Assembly: GCA_000296795.1 (NCBI GenBank)
Contig: BAFH01000003.1
Coordinates: 1,550,401 to 1,614,400 of the forward strand
DNA: 64,000 nt
DNA from: Candidatus Jettenia caeni
Lineage (GTDB): Bacteria > Planctomycetota > Brocadiia > Brocadiales > Brocadiaceae
Reading direction: 5' to 3'
The position numbers and the translations under genes are program-made. Positions 44,667 to 53,111 of the stretch are shown here, one piece after another (within the stretch, counting starts at the first letter, position 1; each line of letters starts with the position of its first letter). Under the pieces are notes generated by a model. It was not told the origin of the DNA. It worked only from the letters and a program-made list of their open reading frames with translations, and did no database searches.

Positions 44667-45041
44667 ATGAAGGTTAAAAACGTAATGGTCAGAATTAAAA
44701 GCCTTGAAGATGTATTTGAGGAAGCAAAAGATGTAATGAAACGTCTGGAAAAGGGAGAAAAGGTCAAAAAACACGAAGGCATTTCATTTGAAAACCTCGA
44801 TGTAATGAGAAAGGTGCTTACAGAAGAGCGGTTAAGGATATTAAAGACCATAAAGAAGGAACACCCATCCTCGATTTACGAGCTTGCAAAGATTCTTAGG
44901 AGAGATATGAAAAACACCTTTGATGACGTACAATATCTTGCCCAGGTAGGATTCATAGAGATTAAGAAGACAAAAGAAGGTAGAGAAAAAGCAACCCCGA
45001 TTGTAAACTATGATAAAATACTCCTCGAAATTCCTGTTTAA
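44667..45041 (+). CDS. Winged-helix DNA-binding protein (HVO_A0114-like, antitoxin type)
   Basis: 124 residues. The central helix-turn-helix (LTEERLRILKTIKKEHPSSIYELAKILRRDMKNTFDDVQYLAQVGFIEIKK) is a MarR/ArsR-like winged helix. The N-terminal helices (LEDVFEEAKDVMKRLEKGEKVKKHEG) match a group that often sits beside toxin genes, but no toxin partner is intact here. A decayed copy is at 46684-46750. It would bind DNA and repress its own operon. Confidence 0.78.
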   Translation: MKVKNVMVRIKSLEDVFEEAKDVMKRLEKGEKVKKHEGISFENLDVMRKVLTEERLRILKTIKKEHPSSIYELAKILRRDMKNTFDDVQYLAQVGFIEIKKTKEGREKATPIVNYDKILLEIPV

Positions 45042-45177
45042 AGGTAAGGATGTTTAATATGATTGCGCGCATATCAATCGTATAACAAAAAGGGGTGGAT
45101 AACTGGAAATTCGCTCTGGCCAGTTGGACGGACTTTTAATTTGGTATGAAGTATTAAGAGCATGCAGGAGATGAATA

Positions 45178-45366
45178 ATGACAAAACTTTTAGAAAAGGC
45201 ATTTGAAGAAGTGGCAAAGCTTCCGGAAAAGGAACAAAATACCTTTGCCAGTTGGATCCTTGAAGAACTTGCCTCCGAGCAACGCTGGGAGAAAGCATTT
45301 ACTGACTCACAGGATAAGCTCGCTAAATTAGCAGACGAAGCGCTTGCAGAACATCGCGAAGGTTAA
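45178..45366 (+). CDS. Small antitoxin-like protein
   Basis: 62 residues, all helical and acidic (LLEKAFEEVAKLPEKEQNTFASWILEEL...), the look of antitoxins paired with RelE/ParE toxins. The remains of such a toxin start 28 bases downstream (45394). Because the toxin is cut, this antitoxin is now without a working partner. Confidence 0.68.
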   Translation: MTKLLEKAFEEVAKLPEKEQNTFASWILEELASEQRWEKAFTDSQDKLAKLADEALAEHREG

Positions 45367-45393
45367 AACCCATGTGCTTGACCCAGAGAACGT

Positions 45394-45507
45394 ATGAAAT
45401 CTTACACAACTCAGCGCTTTCGCAAGGCAATAGAACTATTGTCAGAAGACGTTCGAAAACAGGCAAGGGCAGAATATAATAAACTCATATCACAGATTGC
45501 AGGATGA
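45394..45507 (+). pseudogene. RelE/ParE-type toxin truncated by a repeat insertion
   Basis: Reads MKSYTTQRFRKAIELLSEDV, then RKQARAEYNKL, the usual N-terminal helix pair of a RelE-type mRNA interferase, then stops at TGA 45505-45507 inside the inserted repeat (45499-45595). The catalytic C-terminal strand is absent. Confidence 0.7.
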
Positions 45508-45595
45508 CAGTAGGAAAATTTCGGCGTTGCCTACGGCGCGCCCACTTAGTTTATAAGTGGCTGCGGTATGAGGGGGAGAAGCCGGTCCATCCTGC
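45499..45595. repeat. GCAGGATG...CATCCTGC repeat, copy 1
   Basis: 97 bases beginning GCAGGATGACAGTAGGAAAA and ending CCATCCTGC, with inverted ends. The sister copy is at 46091-46211. This copy cut the toxin gene at 45394. Shared inner parts: TTTCGGCGTTG.CTACGGCG and TATGAGGGGGAGAAGCCGG. Confidence 0.82.
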
Positions 45596-45621
45596 GCTTT
45601 TAATTATAAGGAGATTTTATT

Positions 45622-45825
45622 GTGAAAATATCAGATTTAACGATTGAAGAGTTTGAAGATCTGCTTCGCAAAACAATAGAGGAAGAGATTGAGGACCTCT
45701 ACATCATGTTAGACCCTACCATAAAGGCAAAGATTGAGGAAGGGTTAGCGGATATCAGGGAGGGTAAGGTTGTTTCCTTGGATGACCTTATAGCCAGAAG
45801 GAAGACTAACCGTGGGAAGGTTTAA
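45622..45825 (+). CDS. Antitoxin of a RelE/ParE-type pair
   Basis: 67 residues, helical and acidic (ISDLTIEEFEDLLRKTIEEEI...LADIREGKVVSLDDLIARRK), similar in look to type II antitoxins with a C-terminal toxin-binding tail. It overlaps the toxin start by 14 bases. AAGGAGATTTTATTGTG precedes it, and the start is GTG. Confidence 0.8.
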   Translation: MKISDLTIEEFEDLLRKTIEEEIEDLYIMLDPTIKAKIEEGLADIREGKVVSLDDLIARRKTNRGKV

Positions 45826-46078
45826 GGTTGTCTTGTCTGATAAAGCTGGCAAAGATACCGATGCATTATCAGACGATGACTTTGATCGCGTAGTAAACGG
45901 ATGCAAACGGCTTGAAGATAATCCGTTCCCCGACGGTAAGCACATCAAGAAGCTTAGAGGTTACGAAGATCTCTATCGTTTAAGAATTGGTGATTACCGG
46001 ATCGTCTTTGAATGGAAAGGATCGCAAATTAACATCGCAAGAATTCTCACCAGGCAGGATTTTGGGAAAAAGTATTAA
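45812..46078 (+). CDS. RelE/ParE-family toxin
   Basis: 88 residues: FKVVLSDKAGKDTDAL start, ...NPFPDGKHIKKLRGYEDLYRLRIGDYRIVFEWKGSQINIARILTRQDFGKKY. The KLRG, YRLRIGDYRIVF and R-rich C-terminus are the RelE-type core; such toxins cleave mRNA on the ribosome or poison gyrase. It starts at GTG overlapping the antitoxin. Intact and complete. Confidence 0.9.
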   Translation: MGRFKVVLSDKAGKDTDALSDDDFDRVVNGCKRLEDNPFPDGKHIKKLRGYEDLYRLRIGDYRIVFEWKGSQINIARILTRQDFGKKY

Positions 46079-46090
46079 ATCAAACATAAT

Positions 46091-46211
46091 GCAGGATGAC
46101 AGTAGGAAAATTTCGGCGTTGTCTACGGCGTGGAACACACGTAGAGACGCAAAATGTTGCGTCTCTACAGTGTCTGCGATATGAGGGGGAGAAGCCGGCC
46201 CTCCATCCTGC
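46091..46211. repeat. GCAGGATG...CATCCTGC repeat, copy 2
   Basis: Same ends as 45499-45595. It carries inside it an extra hairpin (AGAGACGCAAAATGTTGCGTCTCT), a member of another repeat type also present at about 62244-62271, so one repeat is nested in another. Confidence 0.82.
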
Positions 46212-46282
46212 AAAATATAAGGGCATGCAACTTCAACAGGGTTATTCCAGGAACTTTCATTTTTTAACCATCCTTTTTGTGG

Positions 46283-46373
46283 TCATACCTTTCTATTTTC
46301 TTCAATTGTAGTCAAACTATAGTTACTTTTTTCTAAAATTTGCATTCCCTCCCTCAAACTTTCAATGTTATAA
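46283..46373 (-). pseudogene. C-terminal fragment of a second integrase
   Basis: Reads HYNIESLREGMQILEKSNYS, then LTTIEENRKV, closely similar to HHNIESLRDGMQISEKSGYN, then LATVGENKD, at the end of the 42428 integrase. Only about 30 codons remain. It shows that two related integrative elements visited the region. Confidence 0.75.
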
Positions 46374-46452
46374 TGGTTTGTGCTTTTCGGACCAGTAGTG
46401 AAGGGTCATTTTGGGTAAAATAGGTGATGAAAGGAGGTCCGAAAAGATAGGG

Positions 46453-46620
46453 ATGAGAAAGCGTTTTCATTCAGAGTTTATGACAAAAGTAGTCCTGGAG
46501 GCAATAAAAGGAGAAAAGACAATAGCGGAGTTATCGTCGGAATACGAAGTACACAATAGGACGCAGATAGTAAATTGGCGGAAACGAGCATGAGATGAGC
46601 TGGCAGAGATATTCCAGGGG
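46453..46620 (+). pseudogene. IS3-family transposase OrfA fragment
   Basis: Reads MRKRFHSEFMTKVVLEAIKG, then EKTIAELSSEYEVH, the helix-turn-helix start of IS3-type OrfA, ending at TGA 46591-46593 after QIVNWRKRA; the frame continues DELAEIFQG and stops again. OrfB is missing. A TTTCGGACC...GGTCCGAAAA inverted pair (about 46384-46446) may be the left end. Confidence 0.7.
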
Positions 46621-46683
46621 TAGGGAAAGAATGCAATCTTCCATGAGGCAGATAGGGTTGTATCTTATTCCATAGATAATATG

Positions 46684-46750
46684 TGAAAAATTAGAGAAGG
46701 GAAAAAGGTCAAAAAGTATGAAAGCATTTCGTTTTAAAATCTTGAGGTGA
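46684..46750 (+). pseudogene. Decayed copy of the 44667 HTH gene
   Basis: AAATTAGAGAAGGGAAAAAG and following bases match 44745-44812 of the HTH gene (LEKGEKVKKHEGISF versus LEKGKKVKKYESISF), then a stop. It is a fossil of a duplicated module. Confidence 0.65.
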
Positions 46751-47368
46751 TACTGTTTATGATTAGTAGAGGAATCTCCCCATCATCCCCTCTTTCGCAA
46801 GGAGGGGATCGAAGCAAAAGAGGGAAATGATAGGGAAGACTTATATGTTTAAGATAAATAGAAAAATACATACCAAATTATGAAATAAAGAGAAAATTAA
46901 TTAAAATCTTATTACTCCATATCTAAAAACATCTTTAAAAAATTGATACAATCTTGTTTTTACCGTTAATTAATATTAAGAATAAGATATTATTTTATAA
47001 TTACTTACATTAATATAATGTTTGAGTATTATTGACTGGCATGTGAATGATAAAAAGGCAAGGGAGTATAATTTTAATTTTTTGTAATTTCACTACATAT
47101 TTGAAATAGTCACAGCAAGAAGTGTGACATGGCACAAGGGTGTGACGTCTGAAAGTGTGACATGGCAAGGTAGAAACGCAACTCATATTGCCTTAAAAAA
47201 ACATATTTTTCATTCAGACAAGAATAAGTTCAACGATGTTAAAAGTATTTTTAACTTTAAAAAATAAGAAGTTTTTCCAAAATTTGCCACAATGCTTTCT
47301 CTTAATAAGTTGAGTTTGTATATTGCAATTGTGTGGCAATTTTTTATGAGAAAGGAAAGTAGAAAAAT
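46751..47368. other. 618-bp intergenic region
   Basis: No gene. It has a CCCCTCTTTCGCAAGGAGGGG hairpin (about 46786-46806), long AT-rich DNA, three GTGTGAC motifs (47122, 47140, 47155) and a TTGCCACA/TGTGGCAA inverted pair at 47284-47291 and 47332-47339 close to the outer-membrane gene. Confidence 0.55.
47121..47167. promoter_or_regulatory. GTGTGACATGGCA repeat motif
   Basis: AGTGTGACATGGCA occurs twice 33 bases apart (47121-47134 and 47154-47167) with another GTGTGAC between. The first copy extends into the motif shared with 10525-10548. It looks like a cluster of operator half sites upstream of the outer-membrane protein gene. Confidence 0.4.
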
Positions 47369-48559
47369 ATGTTACAGAAAAAATACTTCTGGATGAATCT
47401 TGTATGTTTTTACTTTTTATTTACCCTCTCATTTGAGATAAAAGCAGTATTTTCGGATGAAATAAAAATGATTGATGGTAATATTTTAGAAGGAGAGATA
47501 GGAAAAGTTAACGAAGAAGCATTTTCTTTTCGAAAGGAAGATGGAAGCGAGATTGATATTCAACTGAAGGATGTAAATTTTATTTCCAAAGGTAATGAGA
47601 TTATTATTGTAAATCATTCAAAAGAAGGGCTTTCCATCCTTAGGCTGCCGAAACCAGAGAATATCTCTATAAAAAATATTGATTACACAACAACTGATAC
47701 ACTTATTTTACCCGGAACAGAAATTGAATCAACGGAAGTTGCCGATGAAGAAACAGAACAGATACTGGAATTTACTGATGACGGACAACCTTCTGACACT
47801 GACAAAAAAGTTCAATCAACATCGGAACAGCCATCTTCTGTTAGCGCTGAAGAGGTTGTTCAAACAGAGGAAAAAGAAGTAATACCTCCGCAGAGGACGT
47901 GGAAAGGAAATGTTGATGCAGGTATGAATATCAAAGATGGAAATACAGAGTCTGCTACAACCCATATAAAAGGCAGTTACGCAAATATAAGAAGTTTGGA
48001 TAATATATTTTTTGATGCACTGATACTCTATGAAACCGTAACCGATAAAGCTACCGATGAAGATGTAGAGACTGCCAATGAGCAGCGCGCTACGGGAAAA
48101 TATGAATACAAGCATACCCTCAGACTCTATTCTTTTTTTAACCAATACTTTGAGCATGATGAGATCGAGAGGTTAAGTTATCGGTCTATTTCATCTCCGG
48201 GTGTTGGTTATCGGTTCATCGATAAAGAGCATTTAAAATACAAAGCAGAAGCTGGCCCCGCGTATACTTATGAAAGGTTTCACGGTGGAATTACAGATGA
48301 GTATTTAGGTATAAGGATCGGTCAGTATTTAGATTGGCGTATACTCGACACAATAACATTTTACGCAAAAGCAGAGTATGTACAGAGCGCTGAAAATACC
48401 AGCGATTGGCGTGTGGATTCTGGTTTAGGAGTCAGGCATAATTTAACAAAATCCATTGCATTGAGTTTAGAACTCCTTGATCAGTATGATAACACACCGG
48501 CTGAAGGAGCGGAAAAAGAGGATAGGACGCTTATTGGTAGCGTAGGCTATAGTTTTTAG
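47369..48559 (+). CDS. DUF481-family outer-membrane protein
   Basis: 396 residues with a signal peptide (MLQKKYFWMNLVCFYFLFTL...), a small N-terminal domain (DEIKMIDGNILEGEIGKV...), an acidic low-complexity linker (about 110-165) and a C-terminal barrel of the DUF481/YdiY type (GNVDAGMNIKDGNTES, ...GVGYRFIDKEHLKYKAEAGP...) ending in the aromatic terminus VGYSF. AGAAAGGAAAGTAG precedes the ATG. Function unknown; it is a complete, probably expressed envelope protein in an otherwise decayed region. Confidence 0.87.
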   Translation: MLQKKYFWMNLVCFYFLFTLSFEIKAVFSDEIKMIDGNILEGEIGKVNEEAFSFRKEDGSEIDIQLKDVNFISKGNEIIIVNHSKEGLSILRLPKPENISIKNIDYTTTDTLILPGTEIESTEVADEETEQILEFTDDGQPSDTDKKVQSTSEQPSSVSAEEVVQTEEKEVIPPQRTWKGNVDAGMNIKDGNTESATTHIKGSYANIRSLDNIFFDALILYETVTDKATDEDVETANEQRATGKYEYKHTLRLYSFFNQYFEHDEIERLSYRSISSPGVGYRFIDKEHLKYKAEAGPAYTYERFHGGITDEYLGIRIGQYLDWRILDTITFYAKAEYVQSAENTSDWRVDSGLGVRHNLTKSIALSLELLDQYDNTPAEGAEKEDRTLIGSVGYSF

Positions 48560-48820
48560 AGAGGTCAAAGAAGGATATAGATATCTCCTCCATTGGATAA
48601 TAATGAGGGTTGACTCTGTATGCATCAAGCTAAGGATTTCTATGTTCATGAGCTTCATGAGTAACTCGTTCCCAAACTCTGTGTTTGGGAACGCAATTGC
48701 CTCGAAACTCTGTTTCGAGTAAGAATAGGTTTCAACCCTTTCCCTCCTGAGGAACCATACGATCAGGTACTTCTGAATTCGGGAAACAGAGTTTCCCGTA
48801 CAAGTATGTTCCCAAACAGA
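48560..48820. repeat. Cluster of small palindromes
   Basis: Three small hairpins: TTCCCAAACTCTGTGTTTGGGAA (about 48669-48691), CTCGAAACTCTGTTTCGAG (about 48702-48720) and CGGGAAACAGAGTTTCCCG (about 48780-48798). A fourth palindrome (GTTCCCAAAC...GTTTGGGAAC) was split by the IS element. Confidence 0.75.
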
Positions 48821-50375
48821 CAGACTGGGTCAAATGAATTTTGTTCTTTGATAATTTCACGGATAATAAAAGATAAAGAGGCAATAATTTCTTAAAGCCA
48901 GTTCTTTTTAGCTTGCCATGATGAAGTTACTTAACTTTTCTAGCACAAAGGCAGTAATCCCTTTCTTGTTACATTGCCTGTAACTTTAAGATGAGGGCTG
49001 GAACTCCAACAAGAGTTATCATTCGGGCTATGTTGAAACAGGTAGAGAGAACAGAAAGCTCTGCATTGACCCCTTGTGTTCCCCGTAACAAGAATTGGCC
49101 TGCTCCTAAATTCCGTTTCATGTGCCCAAAGGGTAATTCTACCTTTTCTTTTCTCAATCGGTACACCTCTTGTCCCTGAGGACTCTGATACAAAGCTTCA
49201 AGATGTTCTTTGAGTTCTTCATCTCTCAATCGGATTACTCTTCTGCCATCTCGACAAGAAGTGCAAACTCCAAAATGGGGACATTCCCGGCAGTCTTTCC
49301 CCTTTGCTTTGTATGCTCTTTTGTCTGGATCAGAGAAAGCTGCGCCACTATAGGTGAGTCTTTTTCCCCGGGGACAAACATATTCATCTGTGGTGGAATT
49401 ATACCGGAATTGCTCCTTGCCAAAGGGTTTTACTTGAGTTGATTATCAAATTGATTGAGATCATGATTCTCACTGACTGCTTCGGTTGAGACAATCAAAC
49501 CATGCTTTTCATCAACTACCATTTGAGCATTATATGAGGCATGGGTTCCCTGACGCCCTTTCGCTTTTACACAATCCTGATCAACGGTATTGATCGATGA
49601 CTTCTTGGTCTCCTGAAGGGTCTTTGCGATGTCCTGAATCGTTGCCGGTAATTTCTCTTGATCCATCAGTTCCTTGGTTATCTTAACCAGAGACTCTTTT
49701 TCCTCTTCTTGCTGGTCAAGACGTTCTGCCTCATCTACTAAACGATCGATGTTCTTTGAAATATTCTCAAGATACTCTTCACACTTTTTCTCAGTCCAGG
49801 TATTCTTGATAGAGGCATTTGCTCGAAATTTACTGCCATCAATAAATAAGGTGTTTCCCTCAACAAGATCGAGTTTCATACACAGTTTTACACTCATTTT
49901 GAGAACGTTTTTAATGGCTTCTTTATTTTCACTGCGAAATCTGGCTATGGTTCGATAATCGGGTTTTAACCCGGACACGAGCCAGATAAACGGGAGATTA
50001 TGATGACAAGCTCTTTCGAGCCTTCTGGAGCTACGATTACCGTAGGAATATCCATAAATAATCAGTTTTAACATCGCTTGGGGATAATATTCATGGGCCC
50101 CTGCCTTATCGCCTTGGACAAGAATCCCTAATTCTTCTAGATTAAGAGCATCTACAAATGCATCATATACTCTTACGGGATCTTCAGGGCCAATGTATTG
50201 ATCTATTGTTGGAGGAAAAAAGTTATTTGCATTCGATTTCCTATTTTATATGCCATGGTATATCTCCTTGGTCCTCTTGAACTATTTGATTTTCAAAAGA
50301 TTATACCCTATATAAACCTTGTTTCATCAATAAACACTATATATAGATAGATTTTCTCATTTGACCCAGTCTGAG
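48821..50375 (-). mobile_element. IS1182-type insertion sequence, inactive
   Basis: 1555 bases bounded by perfect 17-bp inverted repeats: CAGACTGGGTCAAATGA (48821-48837) and TCATTTGACCCAGTCTG (50359-50375). Outside, AGA may be a short target repeat. It interrupts a GTTCCCAAAC/GTTTGGGAAC palindrome, in line with the family's liking for hairpin targets. Confidence 0.85.
48969..50256 (-). pseudogene. IS1182-type transposase with frameshift and internal deletion
   Basis: Start at ATG 50256 (MAYKIGNRMQ). A homopolymer T-run near 50225 shifts the frame; the next frame continues FPPTIDQYIGPEDPVRVYDA, and GYSYGNRSSRRLERACHHNL is intact. After NHDLNQFDNQLK (about 49432) about 60 expected residues are missing, and the remainder resumes in another frame with KPFGKEQFRYNSTTDEYVC to CPHFGVC and the C-terminal LPFGHMKRNLG region ending at 48969. 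It cannot make a working transposase. Confidence 0.88.
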
Positions 50376-50452
50376 AGTTTGGGAACAAGCCAACAAGCCA
50401 CTAAAGCTTAGCTTGATTGTATAGAAATTTTTATTTTATGTAAGCGGTTTTC

Positions 50453-50552
50453 AGGGTGGCACGGACAAACGGAGTTTGCCCGTGCTTGCTTCAAATGCCA
50501 ACGTGGATAGGGAATATAACACACTGACAAACAGAGTTTGTCAGTGCCACCC
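50453..50552. repeat. Dispersed repeat with inverted ends (GGTGGCACGGACAAAC family), copy 3
   Basis: AGGGTGGCACGGACAAACGG to GTTTGTCAGTGCCACCC with the spacer GTGGATAGGGAATATAACACAC. It is preceded by TTGATTGTATAGAAATTTTT and GCGGTTTT, a sequence that also follows copy 2 at about 14037-14074. Confidence 0.82.
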
Positions 50553-50607
50553 TTGACTAAACGACAACTTGATGCATATGGGATTGACCTTAAGCCGGAA
50601 GCTGCTT

Positions 50608-51342
50608 CTATTTACACGGTTTTTGACCGACATGGATAGTAACGATCCCGAGTGTCCTTGAGTATATTTTTACATCCTCAAGTCCGCAAGCTTCCATCTG
50701 TGTTTGTAAACCATACCGGTCCGGGAAGTTTAATACCGATGTGGGGAGATATGAGTATGCGTTATATCTGCTGCGTGAAATGAGCCTTCCAATAAAAGGT
50801 AGTATCCTTTTAAAATACGTGTAATAGATTGTGTTGAATAGGGGGCTTGTAGGTTGCGAAAACTCCAGGATTACAACGCGGCCCCCTGGGGCTGTTATTC
50901 TCATCATTTCGGTAATGCCAGACTTCAAATCCGATACATTCCTTATTCCAAAGGCTACAGCAGAGATTTGAAAATAGTTATCATGGAAAGGCAATCGTAA
51001 AGTATCGGCCTCAATAACTTGTATTCTATCCGAAAGTTTTCTCTTCCTGAGTTTATGATCTGCAATCCTTACCATTTCATGACAAAAGTCACTTCCAATA
51101 ACTTTACCATCCTGATTTAGTACCTTAGAGTAAGCAATTGCCAGATCGCCAGTTCCTGTACACACATCAAGAACATGTGCGTCAGGAGCAACGTTACTGA
51201 CCTTTACAGCAAATTTTCGCCATTTTTTATCAAAGTTAAAACTTAAAATAGTATTTAAGAGGTCATATACCCTTGCGATTGAGCCAAACATTTGCTGGAT
51301 ATAATCACCCTTTTTTGTTAATAATTCAGTTTGTGTAAGCAT
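50608..51342 (-). CDS. ubiE: Demethylmenaquinone/ubiquinone methyltransferase
   Basis: 244 residues, full length for UbiE/MenG. N-terminal KKGDYIQQMFGSIARVYDLLNTILSFNFDKKWR is the family start, with SAM motif I VLDVCTGTGDLAIAYSK and IRNVSDLKSGITEMMRITAPGGRVVILEFSQP. It methylates the quinone ring in menaquinone synthesis at the membrane. It lies 50 bases after the UbiD gene on the same strand, so the two form a quinone operon; the gap is a short CGTG-rich repeat. Confidence 0.95.
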   Translation of the reverse strand: MLTQTELLTKKGDYIQQMFGSIARVYDLLNTILSFNFDKKWRKFAVKVSNVAPDAHVLDVCTGTGDLAIAYSKVLNQDGKVIGSDFCHEMVRIADHKLRKRKLSDRIQVIEADTLRLPFHDNYFQISAVAFGIRNVSDLKSGITEMMRITAPGGRVVILEFSQPTSPLFNTIYYTYFKRILPFIGRLISRSRYNAYSYLPTSVLNFPDRYGLQTQMEACGLEDVKIYSRTLGIVTIHVGQKPCK

Positions 51343-51354
51343 CTCTTTTTAAAT

Positions 51355-51398
51355 TTTTTGTAAAATTCGTGCAAATTCGTGTTCATTCGTGGCTAAAT
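51355..51398. repeat. TTCGTG-type short repeat
   Basis: AAATTCGTGCAAATTCGTGT, then TCATTCGTGGCTAAATTCC. Near-identical repeats are at about 57380-57413 (where they supply the start codon of cbiL) and a related reversed piece at about 57073-57100. Confidence 0.75.
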
Positions 51399-52838
51399 TC
51401 CATATAAATTCCACTTTTTATTCACCAGATTAACGACCTCTGGTGACATCTTGATATCGTCAGGCCATTCCCTGGGAAAGCCTTCTTCAGGCCATTTTTT
51501 TGTGGCATCGATACCCATCTTCGAGCCGATTTTAGGCAGGGCGGATGCATGTTCGAGGGCATCAAGCGGACCATCCACAAAGGTAATATCCCTGCGCGGG
51601 TCTACATTGTTTCCCACCCGCCACATTACCTCATCCACACTTTGTACATTAACATCCTTATCGACCACCACAATGATCTTAGTAAACATCATCTGCCCCA
51701 TACCCCATATCCCGTGCATAACCTTCTTCGCCTGGAATGGGTATCGTTTATCGATAGAGAGAAAAGCAAAGTTGTGAAAGACGCCAAAGAGAGGCAAGTT
51801 CATATCGATAATCTCAGGAATCATGAGCTTTAAAAGTGGGAGAAACAATCGTTCCGTTGCTTTTCCCATATAGCAATCTTCCATAGGAGGTTTGCCCACA
51901 ATGGTAGTGGGATAGATTGGCTCTCTCCGCTGCGTGATGCAGGTAATGTGAAATACCGGATAATAATCAGCGGGCGAATAATAACCGGTATGGTCGCCAA
52001 AAGGGCCTTCAATATGGGTTTCCTTGGGATCAACATATCCCTCCAGTATAATCTCTGCGTTTGCAGGCACTTCCATATCGATCGTCTTGCAGGCTACCAT
52101 TTCTACGTTCTTTTTTCTCAAAAAACCTGCAAAGACCATTTCATCTACTTCCGGTGGAACAGGCGCCGTAGCTGCATAGGTAATGGCGGGGTCGCAGCCC
52201 AGTGCTACGGCCACGGGCATGCACTTGTCTTCTCTCTGATAATCCCGATAGTGCCGGGCTCCATCATGGTGGATATGCCAGTGCATACCGGTTGTCTTAT
52301 CGTCGTAAACGTGCATACGGTACATACCGACATTTCTATTACCTGTTTTCAGATTTTTTGTAAAGACTAATGGGAGCGTGATAAATTTACCGCCATCCCC
52401 CGGCCAACACTTAATGATAGGTATTTTTGCGAGGGATGGTTCTGTTTCATATACAACTTCCTGGCAAGGCGCGTGCTTTACGGTTTTAGGAGGAAATTTT
52501 GAGAATGTCATTAACAGGTGTGGGATAAACTTGATTTTGTCAATAAAGCTTGATGGTATTTCAGGCTTAACAAGATTCGCTATTTCCTGTGCAATCTCAT
52601 CTACGTTTTTTACATGAAGAGCCATAGCCATGCGCTCATACGAGCCAAAGGCGTTGATAAGAATCGGTATTGAATATCCCTTTACCTTTTCAAAGAGAAG
52701 AGCAGGGCCGTATGCCTTGGAGATTCGGTCAGTAATCTCTGTAACTTCCAATTCAGCAGAGACCTCTGTTTTAATGCGCTTTAACTGCCCGGAGTCTTCC
52801 AGTTTTCTTATAAAATCTGATAAATCTTGATAAGCCAT
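51393..52838 (-). CDS. ubiD: UbiD-family decarboxylase
   Basis: 481 residues. UbiD-family signature regions are present: HWHIHHDGARHYRDYQREDK (prFMN/Mn binding), EGPFGDHTGYYSPADYYPVFHITCITQRREPIYPTTIVGKPPMED and PEIIDMNLPLFGVFHNFAFLSI. It removes a carboxyl group from an aromatic quinone precursor using prenylated FMN, which needs a UbiX-type partner not seen here. A start with ATG 52838 fits the family. It is head of the operon with ubiE; a menaquinone (MqnL-like) variant is possible. Confidence 0.93.
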   Translation of the reverse strand: MAYQDLSDFIRKLEDSGQLKRIKTEVSAELEVTEITDRISKAYGPALLFEKVKGYSIPILINAFGSYERMAMALHVKNVDEIAQEIANLVKPEIPSSFIDKIKFIPHLLMTFSKFPPKTVKHAPCQEVVYETEPSLAKIPIIKCWPGDGGKFITLPLVFTKNLKTGNRNVGMYRMHVYDDKTTGMHWHIHHDGARHYRDYQREDKCMPVAVALGCDPAITYAATAPVPPEVDEMVFAGFLRKKNVEMVACKTIDMEVPANAEIILEGYVDPKETHIEGPFGDHTGYYSPADYYPVFHITCITQRREPIYPTTIVGKPPMEDCYMGKATERLFLPLLKLMIPEIIDMNLPLFGVFHNFAFLSIDKRYPFQAKKVMHGIWGMGQMMFTKIIVVVDKDVNVQSVDEVMWRVGNNVDPRRDITFVDGPLDALEHASALPKIGSKMGIDATKKWPEEGFPREWPDDIKMSPEVVNLVNKKWNLYGI

Positions 52839-53030
52839 AGTTATTTACTATAAAAAATAAGGTGTAGAATGTAAATCTTTACGATATTGAACCATAAAGC
52901 CGCACAGGTATAAAATGTTGATACTATTCGAATTATCGTGAATGAATCTATAAATAACCGTATAGGTGTTAAAAACTTTATTAAAATACAACATTGTAAC
53001 AAAAAAAACAAATGATATTTATTACCACTA

Positions 53031-53039
53031 TGGTATAAT
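53031..53039 (+). promoter_or_regulatory. Extended -10 promoter of the Dus gene
   Basis: TGGTATAAT, i.e. the TGN extension plus a perfect TATAAT, in a 273-bp AT-rich divergent gap. No strong -35 at the usual spacing, which extended -10 promoters do not need. Confidence 0.55.
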
Positions 53040-53111
53040 TACATACTTAAATGTATTTAGATTTAAATAAAAGTATAGGGGAGAAAATACGGTTTTACAA
53101 GACGAGAATAT

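Noticed and set aside
51948-52370. A 140-codon plus-strand frame within ubiD
   Set aside because: Antisense shadow of a clear UbiD-family gene.
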